A stretch of DNA of 5,211 nucleotides from Bacteroidota bacterium (GTDB taxonomy: Bacteria > Bacteroidota > Bacteroidia > Chitinophagales > Chitinophagaceae), in assembly GCA_028875955.1 (NCBI GenBank), contig JAGWTX010000202.1, forward strand, positions 1 through 5,211, given 5' to 3'. Under the pieces are notes generated by a model, which worked only from the letters and a program-made list of their open reading frames with translations, had not been told where the DNA came from and did not search any database. The position numbers were made by a program, and so were the translations under genes. This document shows, piece after piece, positions 1 through 5,211 of the stretch; position 1 is the first letter of the stretch, and the number at the start of each line of letters is the position of its first letter.

Positions 1-1
1 T

Positions 2-127
2 GATGAAATCGGTACGCTTGATATGGACAATATGGCCATGATCATCAAAGCCATCGCGCTGAGCTCCCGGGGTATCATCAGTGGCAAGGAAACACCCAGC
101 AGGGTGGATACATCGGAACTGCGATAA
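2..127 (+). CDS. C-terminal end of an unrecognised protein (partial)
   Basis: This is the tail of a gene that starts before the window. Reading from position 2, 41 codons run without a stop to TAA at 125-127. The visible peptide begins DEIGTLDMDNMAMIIKAI and ends TPSRVDTSELR. Its first half could form one amphipathic helix; the second half is polar and looks like a flexible tail. I see no catalytic motif, membrane segment or signal that identifies a family, so I give no function. The other + strand frames hit stops in this stretch, which supports this reading. The gene converges on the minus-strand gene at 245-631, and a tandem 7-bp repeat begins at the base right after its stop codon. I am fairly sure this is coding, but not of what it encodes. 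Confidence 0.6.
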   Translation, partial: DEIGTLDMDNMAMIIKAIALSSRGIISGKETPSRVDTSELR

Positions 128-169
128 GTCTGTGGATTGTAGTCTGTGGTCTGTGGTCTGTAGTCTGTA
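128..169 (+). repeat. Tandem heptamer array, six units of GTCTGTR type
   Basis: Six 7-bp units lie in perfect register: GTCTGTG, GATTGTA, GTCTGTG, GTCTGTG, GTCTGTA, GTCTGTA. A shortened unit, GTTGTA, follows at 170-175. The array begins at the first base after the stop codon of the upstream gene. The same heptamer recurs at 644-664, and in reverse orientation at 728-748, so it is a dispersed repeat and not a one-off slippage product. Heptanucleotide short tandem repeats are known in intergenic DNA of cyanobacteria. I cannot say whether this one has a role. Confidence 0.85.
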
Positions 170-216
170 GTTGTAGGAGGGATAGGCGATGGTTGGTAAA
201 TCGAACGCAATAACCC

Positions 217-253
217 AATGCGCTAATGCGCTGCAACATTGTGTTTATTTTTT
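217..253 (+). terminator. Weak terminator-like element with tandem AATGCGCT
   Basis: AATGCGCT occurs twice in direct succession (217-224, 225-232). The duplication creates a short hairpin, GCGC (220-223), loop TAAT, GCGC (228-231). After a ten-base gap comes a T-rich run at 242-253. It lies past the end of the partial + strand gene and could stop its transcription before the convergent gene. The stem is only 4 bp and the T run is displaced and overlaps the 3' end of the opposing gene, so this is a weak candidate. Confidence 0.25.
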
Positions 254-631
254 ACTGAAAGCCAATACCGAATGGACCAATGTCAGTACAGACCAGAACA
301 GAAAATTCAGATAGCGCAGCCATGCGGTTTGTCCTCCGTATTGCCGGATGGCAGACAAAAAAGTGATCACAAAAACAAGCAGTACGGTAGTTGCCAGTGA
401 AACCAGAAGCGGGGAGGTCCCGGACTTTTGTTTTTTAAAAACGGCAATGAGCAAAACACACATTGAAACTGCGATCAGCAGGCCGGTACCGAAAAGCAGG
501 TAATGCCCGGCACGCCATTCATAAAGCATCATCAGGGGCATCATCCATACATAAAAACTGACTTTCCCGCCCGGTACTACCACCATTAGAAAGGAAAGAA
601 GGGTTGCTATTTTCAGGAAACGCGAAAGCAT
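245..631 (-). CDS. Small multi-pass membrane protein, unknown function
   Basis: This encodes 128 residues. I do not recognise the family. Hydrophobic stretches lie at about residues 5-20, 26-37, 44-65, 74-95 and 105-124, predicting four or five membrane helices. The longest polar loop is the basic KKQKSG (66-71) between the third and fourth, and the protein ends in a short lysine tail (SKK). No conserved catalytic residues, cysteine pairs or transporter motifs stand out. The ATG complement at 629-631 is chosen because the first hydrophobic helix starts right after it. No Shine-Dalgarno sequence is seen, as is usual in Bacteroidota. The gene lies on the same strand as the lipid synthase, 162 bases beyond that gene's stop. 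That gap contains its own promoter candidate (690-722), inverted repeats and a hairpin, so separate transcription is more likely than a tight operon. The membrane character and neighbour make a lipid-linked role conceivable but unsupported. Confidence 0.75.
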   Translation of the reverse strand: MLSRFLKIATLLSFLMVVVPGGKVSFYVWMMPLMMLYEWRAGHYLLFGTGLLIAVSMCVLLIAVFKKQKSGTSPLLVSLATTVLLVFVITFLSAIRQYGGQTAWLRYLNFLFWSVLTLVHSVLAFSKK

Positions 632-643
632 GAATGGTTTATA

Positions 644-664
644 GTCTGTGGTCTTTGGTTTGTA
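644..664 (+). repeat. Heptamer array copy 2, three units
   Basis: Three units in register, GTCTGTG, GTCTTTG, GTTTGTA, followed by a degenerate GTTGAG. The orientation is the same as at 128-169. It lies just upstream of the membrane-protein start codon, in what would be its transcribed leader, and forms the left arm of the inverted repeat at 638-747. Confidence 0.75.
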
Positions 665-689
665 GTTGAGATAAAATGTGCTGTTGTGT

Positions 690-722
690 AAAACCTATCC
701 TTTTCGATAAAATAGTATACAA
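690..722 (-). promoter_or_regulatory. Candidate Bacteroidota-type promoter for the membrane-protein gene
   Basis: On the minus strand TTG (complement of 720-722) is followed after 22 bases by TAGGTTTT (complement of 690-697), which matches seven of eight positions of TAnnTTTG if the free positions are counted. It points at the start codon at 631, leaving a leader of roughly 50 bases. Spacing and sequence fit the Bacteroidota -33/-7 pattern, but such short motifs occur by chance in AT-rich DNA. Confidence 0.35.
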
Positions 723-727
723 TGAAC

Positions 728-748
728 CACAAACCACAGACTACAAAT
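728..748 (-). repeat. Heptamer array copy 3, inverted
   Basis: Read on the minus strand, three units stand in register: ATTTGTA (748-742), GTCTGTG (741-735) and GTTTGTG (734-728). It is the only one of the three arrays in this orientation. It forms the right arm of the inverted repeat at 638-747 and lies between the lipid synthase terminator candidate and the membrane-protein promoter candidate. Confidence 0.75.
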
Positions 749-759
749 CGAAGCGTAGA

Positions 760-776
760 TCCCGCGAATAGCGGGA
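760..776 (-). terminator. GC-rich hairpin after the lipid synthase gene
   Basis: TCCCGC (760-765), loop GAATA, GCGGGA (771-776) form a perfect 6-bp stem. GAAG (750-753) and CTTC (777-780) can extend it across a six-base bulge. It starts 17 bases beyond the synthase stop codon, where a transcript end is expected. No T-rich run follows on the minus strand, so it is not a classical intrinsic terminator. It may instead protect the 3' end of the message or be a dispersed hairpin repeat. Confidence 0.4.
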
Positions 777-793
777 CTTCAGACTAAACAACC

Positions 794-1549
794 TTACGCA
801 TTCACCGGTACACTATGTACCGCATGGCTGATTTCTTTGATGAGGAAGGGGTCTTTTTCAATGGCATTGCCCACTACGATCACATCGGCTCCGGCTTTGC
901 AGTTGCGGTAGGCTTTTTCGGGCTCGGTGATACCGCCTCCGATGATCAGCGGGATCTCAATATTCCGGGCTACTTTTTCAATCATGGCTTCGGTAATGGC
1001 TCTTTTGGCACCACTGCCCGCATCCATGTAAATCAGCTTCATGCCAAGCATTTCTCCCGCCATGGCGGTACACATGGCAATTTCATTTTTATCGGCGGGA
1101 ATCGGGGTGGCGTTAGAAATATAGGACACGGTGGTAGGGGCACCGCCATCCACAACCATATAACCGGTTGGAAGGATCTCCAATCCGCTGTTTTTCACAA
1201 AAGGTGCGCTGATGACATGCTGTCCGATCAGCAGCTCCGGGTTACGGCCTGAGATCAGGGAGAGATAGAGTAGTGCATCCGCATATTTGCTTACCTGAGA
1301 AGGGGAACCCGGAAACAGGATAACCGGTATGTTGGAATGGGATTTGATCTGCCGGATACAGTCATCCAGGTGACTGGATATCACAAGACTTCCTCCCACA
1401 AAAAAGTAATCCACCTGTGCTTCTGTGGCAAGGAGCAGAAGTTGGTCGGTCTTCTCATTATCTACCTTATCCGGGTCGATAAGCACGGCAAAGGACTTGC
1501 GTCCTGCTTGTTTTCTTTCAATAAATTGCTGATAGAGAGCCTGCTTCAT
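794..1549 (-). CDS. Geranylgeranylglyceryl phosphate synthase family protein (GGGPS/PcrB, group II)
   Basis: This enzyme family joins a polyprenyl diphosphate to sn-glycerol-1-phosphate, the first ether bond of archaeal-type lipids. Characterised Bacteroidota members use geranylgeranyl diphosphate; the Bacillales relatives (PcrB) use a longer chain. The 251 residues are a normal length for a single TIM barrel with no signal peptide, so it is cytosolic. Family motifs appear in order: FAVLIDPDK (20-28), FVGGS (50-54), VILFPGS (76-82), LYLSLISGRNP (94-104), LPTGYMVVDGG (126-136), YMDAGSGA (174-181), IIGGGI (202-207) and GADVIVVGNAIE (220-231). The last two form the phosphate-binding end of the barrel, and the acidic residues of DPD near the N terminus fit the metal and diphosphate site. 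The ATG complement at 1547-1549 places DPDK at the usual distance from the start. The gene is divergent from nrdJ and has its own promoter candidate at 1573-1601. Chain length of the product cannot be read safely from sequence alone. Confidence 0.95.
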   Translation of the reverse strand: MKQALYQQFIERKQAGRKSFAVLIDPDKVDNEKTDQLLLLATEAQVDYFFVGGSLVISSHLDDCIRQIKSHSNIPVILFPGSPSQVSKYADALLYLSLISGRNPELLIGQHVISAPFVKNSGLEILPTGYMVVDGGAPTTVSYISNATPIPADKNEIAMCTAMAGEMLGMKLIYMDAGSGAKRAITEAMIEKVARNIEIPLIIGGGITEPEKAYRNCKAGADVIVVGNAIEKDPFLIKEISHAVHSVPVNA

Positions 1550-1572
1550 TAAGTATCTGATAGGTAGTTCTG

Positions 1573-1601
1573 CAAAAATGCAAAAAAGTTTTTATTTACA
1601 A
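1573..1601 (-). promoter_or_regulatory. Candidate Bacteroidota-type promoter for the lipid synthase gene
   Basis: On the minus strand TTG (complement of 1599-1601) is followed after 18 bases by CATTTTTG (complement of 1573-1580). This matches TAnnTTTG except for the first base. It would give a leader of about 20 bases before the start codon at 1549. This is the best -33/-7 pair I found in the window. Confidence 0.4.
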
Positions 1602-1700
1602 CTGCTTATTCAACTGCTGTTTCAATACCCTGGCAAGATACTGTATTCCCTGTAATCTGCCCCAGTTCAGGGATCCGCCCCTTTTGTGGAAGCTATTACA

Positions 1701-1710
1701 TTTACGTAAA
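1701..1710. promoter_or_regulatory. Perfect 10-bp palindrome, possible operator
   Basis: TTTACGTAAA is identical to its reverse complement. It overlaps TACATTTA (1697-1704), which resembles a -7 element reading toward nrdJ. A symmetric site over a possible promoter in a divergent control region suggests a repressor site, but a single 10-bp palindrome in AT-rich DNA is weak evidence and I know of no matching regulator. Confidence 0.25.
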
Positions 1711-1811
1711 AAAACTGATTCAACACCGAATTTTTTTTAAAAATCTTTCTACACCTGTTAACATTCCCGCAAAACCAACAGGGATTTGAGCTTTGAAAAA
1801 TTCTCTCTTCC

Positions 1812-1820
1812 TTTTCCACA
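1812..1820 (+). promoter_or_regulatory. DnaA-box-like site upstream of nrdJ
   Basis: TTTTCCACA fits the relaxed DnaA-box consensus TTWTNCACA and differs from TTATCCACA at one base. It lies 116 bases before the nrdJ start codon. A poorer site in the other orientation, GCTTCCACA, is the complement of 1685-1693. In Escherichia coli DnaA boxes upstream of nrdAB tie nucleotide reduction to replication; whether that applies here is a guess. Confidence 0.2.
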
Positions 1821-1936
1821 ATGTGTTGATATTTCACCCCTCGATTTTTGAGATGAGAAGGATATTTTCGTCAACCGCTTAACATTTCGTTAATCTGTGG
1901 GAATTTACCGTAACCCATAAAAAAAGTACCTGCTTT

Positions 1937-4900
1937 ATGTCTAACCCTCGCAATTCCAAAGGCTTGCAATTTGGCCGCCGATTCACCAAGGATGGTGTTA
2001 GTCCCTTTGACATGTTTGAATATGATTACCGCGACAGCGTGATCAAAAACCCGAACGGGGAGAAAGTTTTTGAAATGAATAACGTTGAGGTCCCGAAACA
2101 GTGGAGCCAGATCGCAACCGATATTCTTGCCCAGAAATATTTCCGAAAAGCAGGGGTTCCGCAACCGGATGGTTCTGTTGGCCGGGAAACCAGTGTAAAA
2201 CAGGTAGCACACCGTATGGCCAATTGCTGGCGGGTATGGGGAGAGCGGTATGGGTATTTTCATTCAAAGGATGATGCCCAGGTATTTTATGACGAGCTGG
2301 TATACAGCATCCTGAACCAGGCCTGTGTGCCCAATTCACCACAATGGTTCAATACCGGTCTGCATGAGAGTTACGGTATCACCGGTAAACCCCAGGGTCA
2401 CTATTATGTAGATCCCAAGGATAAGAAATTAAAAAAGTCTACCAATGCATATGAGCGTCCTCAGCCACACGCCTGTTTTATCCTGAGTGTAAACGATGAC
2501 CTTGTAAACGAAGGCGGTATCATGGATCTCTGGACACGCGAAGCCCGGATATTCAAATATGGCTCTGGTGTGGGAACCAATTTCTCCCAGATCAGGGGAG
2601 GAGGCGAAAGATTATCGGGTGGAGGTACTTCCAGCGGTTTGATGAGCTTCCTGAAAATCGGCGACCGCGCTGCCGGTGCCATCAAGAGTGGTGGAACCAC
2701 CAGAAGAGCCGCTAAAATGGTTTGTCTGGATCTGGACCACCCCGAAGTCATGGAATTCATCAACTGGAAAGTAGGCGAAGAAAAGAAAGTGGCTGCCCTG
2801 GTTGCTGCCGGATATGATAACAGTTATGAAGGAGAAGCCTATGCAACCGTTTCCGGTCAGAACTCCAATAATTCCGTCCGTATCCCCAACTCATTTTTCA
2901 AAGCATTGGAAGAAGATGGTGATTGGGAACTAAAAGCCAGAACCGACGGACGGGTGATGAAAAAGATTCCCGCCAAGGAAGTTTGGGAACAGATCTCCTA
3001 TGCAGCCTGGCGTTGTGCCGATCCCGGAACCCAGTATGATACCACCATCAATGAGTGGCATACCTGTCCCAAGGGCGGTCGTATCAATGCATCCAACCCC
3101 TGTTCAGAGTACATGTTCCTGGACAACACGGCCTGTAACCTGGCATCCATCAACCTGCGTAAATTTCATACGGAAGAAAACAATGTTTTCGATGTAGAAG
3201 GATTTGAATATACCACCCGCTTATGGACCACGGTTCTGGAGATTTCTGTACTGATGGCCCAGTTCCCATCCAAGGAAGTGGCACAGCTATCCTTTGATTA
3301 CCGTACCCTGGGCCTTGGTTTTGCAAACCTGGGTTCCATGCTGATGGTGTCCGGCATCCCTTATGACAGTGAGGAAGCACGTGGTATTGCCGGTGCGATT
3401 TCTGCAATCATGACCGGTGTTGCCTATAAAACCTCCGCTGAAATGGCCGGTTTCCTGGGAACCTTTGACAAATACGAAGAGAACAAGGAAGATATGCTGC
3501 GCGTAATGCGCAACCACCGCGCGGCTGCTTATGATGCGGAAGATGCCTATGTAGGATTAGAGATCAAACCACAGGGTATCAAAGCAAAATATTGTCCGGA
3601 TTACTTATTAAAAGCCGCCACCCGTGCATGGGATGATGCTGTTCAGTTAGGTGAGAAGAATGGTTACCGGAATGCACAAACCACCGTAATCGCCCCAACC
3701 GGTACCATTGGTCTGGTAATGGATTGTGATACCACGGGTGTGGAGCCTGATTTTGCGCTGGTGAAATTCAAAAAATTAAGTGGTGGCGGGTATTTCAAAA
3801 TCATCAACCAGTCTGTACCACAGGCCCTGCGTAACCTGAAATACACACCCGAAGAGGCATTGGCCATCGAACAATATGCCGTTGGTGCCGCCAGTTTTGA
3901 AGGCGCCCCGTTTGTAAACCCGGCTTCACTGAAAGCGAAAGGGTTTACCGATGCCGAGATCGAAAAACTGAATGGTGCTGCGAAATCTGCCTTCGAGATC
4001 GGATTTATTTTCAACCGCTTTACGCTTGGCGACGAGTGTATGCAGCGGCTGGGCTTTACCGAAGCCGAGTATTCCGATTGGAATTTCAACCTCCTCGAAG
4101 CCCTCGGATTTACAGAAGAAGAGATTGATGCGGCCAATGATTATGTGTGCGGAACCATGACCATTGAAGGTGCCCCCTTATTGAAGGAAGAACACCTGCC
4201 TGTATTTGACTGTGCCAATAAATGCGGTAAGAAGGGAGAAAGATACATCCATGCCTACGGACATATCCGTATGATGGCGGCCTGTCAGCCTTTCCTGAGT
4301 GGTGCGATCTCCAAAACCATCAACCTGCCGCATGAGGCAACTGTGGAAGAGATCGCAGATTGCTACCTGCTGAGCTGGAAACTGGGTTTAAAAGCCAATG
4401 CCCTGTATCGCGATGGTTCCAAACTGAGTCAGCCGCTGAGTAATAAGTCAGATAAGAAAAAGAAAACCGATGAAGTTGCCGAAGAAGCAACCGCAGAAGC
4501 TGAAACAGCCACACAGGAAGCCGTATCCAATATTGTTGATCTGAGCAAATTGACCGTGGATGAGTTACTGGAAGAAGTGCAGAAAAGAATGCATGCATCT
4601 ACCGATACCAAATTCAAACGCGCTTTGTCCGGTATCGTTGAAAAGAAATCATTGCCTTCCAAACGCAGGGGCTTTACGCAAAAGGCGAAAATCGGAGGTC
4701 AGGTGATCTTCCTCCGTACCGGAGAATACGGAGACGGAACCCTGGGTGAGATCTTTATCGATCTGGCCAAGGAAGGATCCACCCTCAGAAGCTTTATGAA
4801 CTGTTTTGCCATAGCCATTTCAGTGGGTCTTCAATATGGGGTGCCACTGGAAGAGTTCGTAGAGAAATTCGTATTTACGAAATTCGAACCATCCGGTATG

Positions 4901-5211
4901 GTAGACCATCCGAATATCAAAACCACCACATCACTGGTTGACTTTGTCTTCCGTGCACTGGCATTTGAATACCTGGGTCGTACAGACCTGGTGCATGTGC
5001 TCGATAAACCCACCATCGGAAACACCGGTGAGGGGGAGGATGGCGAATCATTTACGGGTAAGCCTGAACTGAGCAGCCTGCGTGTTACGGCCTCTTCTGC
5101 CAATACCACTGCAGCGCCCCAGCCACAAAAATTGCAAAGGGCGGCCGTTGCCCAGCCCAGTGGCCTGGACGCGGTAAATGCTGCAGCGAAAAGCATGCAA
5201 AGCGATGCACC
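1937..5211 (+). CDS. nrdJ: Adenosylcobalamin-dependent class II ribonucleotide reductase (C terminus beyond window)
   Basis: NrdJ reduces ribonucleotides (diphosphates in this branch) to deoxyribonucleotides, using adenosylcobalamin to generate the active-site thiyl radical, with or without oxygen. The frame is open for 1,091 codons and leaves the window unfinished. The N terminus (RRFTKDGVSPFD, then WSQIATDILAQKYFRKAGVP) is typical of the family and has no ATP cone. Active-site residues are all present: C180 in PHACF and C400 in TACNL as the reducible pair, and N387, C389 and E391 in NPCSE. C389 is the expected radical cysteine, and the 11-residue spacing to C400 matches Thermotoga NrdJ. APTGTIG (586-592) is the phosphate-binding loop. 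The barrel ends near 835. A charged linker (836-905) leads to the TSCPD-type domain (about 906-1015, with GSTLRSF and LQYGVPLEEFV). Another low-complexity linker follows. The C-terminal cysteine motifs usual for this family would lie just past 5211. ATG 1937 is the first start after an in-frame TAA at 1880. Confidence 0.97.
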   Translation, partial: MSNPRNSKGLQFGRRFTKDGVSPFDMFEYDYRDSVIKNPNGEKVFEMNNVEVPKQWSQIATDILAQKYFRKAGVPQPDGSVGRETSVKQVAHRMANCWRVWGERYGYFHSKDDAQVFYDELVYSILNQACVPNSPQWFNTGLHESYGITGKPQGHYYVDPKDKKLKKSTNAYERPQPHACFILSVNDDLVNEGGIMDLWTREARIFKYGSGVGTNFSQIRGGGERLSGGGTSSGLMSFLKIGDRAAGAIKSGGTTRRAAKMVCLDLDHPEVMEFINWKVGEEKKVAALVAAGYDNSYEGEAYATVSGQNSNNSVRIPNSFFKALEEDGDWELKARTDGRVMKKIPAKEVWEQISYAAWRCADPGTQYDTTINEWHTCPKGGRINASNPCSEYMFLDNTACNLASINLRKFHTEENNVFDVEGFEYTTRLWTTVLEISVLMAQFPSKEVAQLSFDYRTLGLGFANLGSMLMVSGIPYDSEEARGIAGAISAIMTGVAYKTSAEMAGFLGTFDKYEENKEDMLRVMRNHRAAAYDAEDAYVGLEIKPQGIKAKYCPDYLLKAATRAWDDAVQLGEKNGYRNAQTTVIAPTGTIGLVMDCDTTGVEPDFALVKFKKLSGGGYFKIINQSVPQALRNLKYTPEEALAIEQYAVGAASFEGAPFVNPASLKAKGFTDAEIEKLNGAAKSAFEIGFIFNRFTLGDECMQRLGFTEAEYSDWNFNLLEALGFTEEEIDAANDYVCGTMTIEGAPLLKEEHLPVFDCANKCGKKGERYIHAYGHIRMMAACQPFLSGAISKTINLPHEATVEEIADCYLLSWKLGLKANALYRDGSKLSQPLSNKSDKKKKTDEVAEEATAEAETATQEAVSNIVDLSKLTVDELLEEVQKRMHASTDTKFKRALSGIVEKKSLPSKRRGFTQKAKIGGQVIFLRTGEYGDGTLGEIFIDLAKEGSTLRSFMNCFAIAISVGLQYGVPLEEFVEKFVFTKFEPSGMVDHPNIKTTTSLVDFVFRALAFEYLGRTDLVHVLDKPTIGNTGEGEDGESFTGKPELSSLRVTASSANTTAAPQPQKLQRAAVAQPSGLDAVNAAAKSMQSDA

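Larger units (their letters stand above)
638..747. repeat. 23-bp imperfect inverted repeat flanking a promoter candidate
   Basis: Bases 638-660 match the reverse complement of 725-747 at 20 of 23 positions, including an uninterrupted 11-bp match (TAGTCTGTGGT at 642-652, ACCACAGACTA at 733-743). The 64 bases between the arms (661-724) hold the best promoter candidate for the membrane-protein gene. The arms are built from the GTCTGTG heptamer seen at 128-169. A promoter segment bounded by inverted repeats is the layout of invertible promoters in Bacteroidota. No recombinase gene lies in the window, and the low complexity of the arms allows a simpler origin as two copies of a dispersed repeat. 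Confidence 0.6.
1550..1936. other. Divergent intergenic region between lipid synthase and nrdJ
   Basis: This 387-base stretch contains no convincing gene. The synthase promoter candidate is at its left end. Other visible structure includes a 6-bp stem TCCCTG/CAGGGA (1647-1652, 1668-1673) and a stem CCTGTT/AACAGG (1754-1759, 1777-1782). There is also a 10-bp palindrome (1701-1710), a DnaA-box-like site (1812-1820) and an inverted repeat at 1879-1893. I could not find a clear nrdJ promoter: TACATTTA (1697-1704) and TATTTTCG (1863-1870) both resemble the -7 element, but neither has a TTG at a suitable distance. The nrdJ start is preceded by an A-rich run (1919-1925), not a Shine-Dalgarno sequence. 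Confidence 0.8.

Noticed and set aside
128..175. CRISPR array interpretation of the heptamer repeats
   Set aside because: Units are 7 bp with no spacers between them and no cas genes are present; it is a simple tandem repeat.
815..1252. A 145-codon open frame on the + strand inside the lipid synthase gene
   Set aside because: It is fully antisense to a gene with unmistakable family motifs, and its translation (rich in Gly, His, Phe) looks like a reverse-complement shadow with no recognisable domain.
1578..1655. A 25-codon + strand open frame (ATG to TAA) in the intergenic region
   Set aside because: Its peptide is hydrophobic but short, it has no ribosome-binding signal, it overlaps the promoter candidate of the opposite gene, and nothing suggests it is translated.
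1647..1673. Hairpin TCCCTG/CAGGGA as a terminator or riboswitch stem
   Set aside because: Six base pairs around a 15-base loop with no T run or conserved partner helices is within chance expectation for a region of this length.
1550..1936. A cobalamin riboswitch upstream of nrdJ
   Set aside because: The leader is long enough, but I found no B12-box sequence (GCCACTG core) or comparable conserved helices on either strand. A covariance search (Rfam cobalamin model) would decide it.
1871..2342. Minus-strand open frames overlapping the nrdJ start
   Set aside because: They run opposite to the conserved N-terminal part of NrdJ and show no domain; they are shadows of the codon usage of the real gene.
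4831..5196. A 121-codon minus-strand open frame over the TSCPD domain of nrdJ
   Set aside because: It is antisense to a conserved domain, and its low-complexity Ser/Ala/Thr-rich translation matches no family.

Overview
The window looks like a chromosomal piece of a Bacteroidota bacterium, probably of the Chitinophagaceae type. The evidence is a group II geranylgeranylglyceryl phosphate synthase, a long TSCPD-type B12-dependent ribonucleotide reductase, start codons without a clear Shine-Dalgarno sequence, and promoter-like sites that fit the Bacteroidota pattern (TTG, about 18-22 bases, then TAnnTTTG). This placement is inferred from gene families and style; no taxonomic marker gene is present.

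Layout: the last 41 codons of an unrecognised + strand gene end at 127. They converge on a small minus-strand gene (245-631) for a multi-pass membrane protein of unknown function. Upstream of it, also on the minus strand, lies geranylgeranylglyceryl phosphate synthase (794-1549). A 387-base divergent intergenic region (1550-1936) separates this from nrdJ, a class II adenosylcobalamin-dependent ribonucleotide reductase on the + strand. nrdJ begins at 1937 and is still open at the window edge after 1,091 codons.

The least ordinary part is the non-coding DNA around the small membrane-protein gene. Three arrays of a 7-bp unit (GTCTGTG/A and variants) lie at 128-169, 644-664 and 728-748, the last in opposite orientation. 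The second and third form a 23-bp inverted repeat with 20 matches around a 64-bp segment that contains the best promoter candidate for the membrane-protein gene. This resembles an invertible promoter, but a dispersed low-complexity repeat is an equally simple explanation. A GC-rich hairpin (760-776) sits just past the synthase stop codon.

The two recognised enzymes have unrelated jobs: one makes an ether-lipid precursor, the other makes deoxyribonucleotides. They share only a divergent control region. That region contains a probable synthase promoter, a perfect 10-bp palindrome, a DnaA-box-like site and a TTAAC/GTTAA inverted repeat. No cobalamin riboswitch was recognised there. I found no complete new defence or mobile system in the window.
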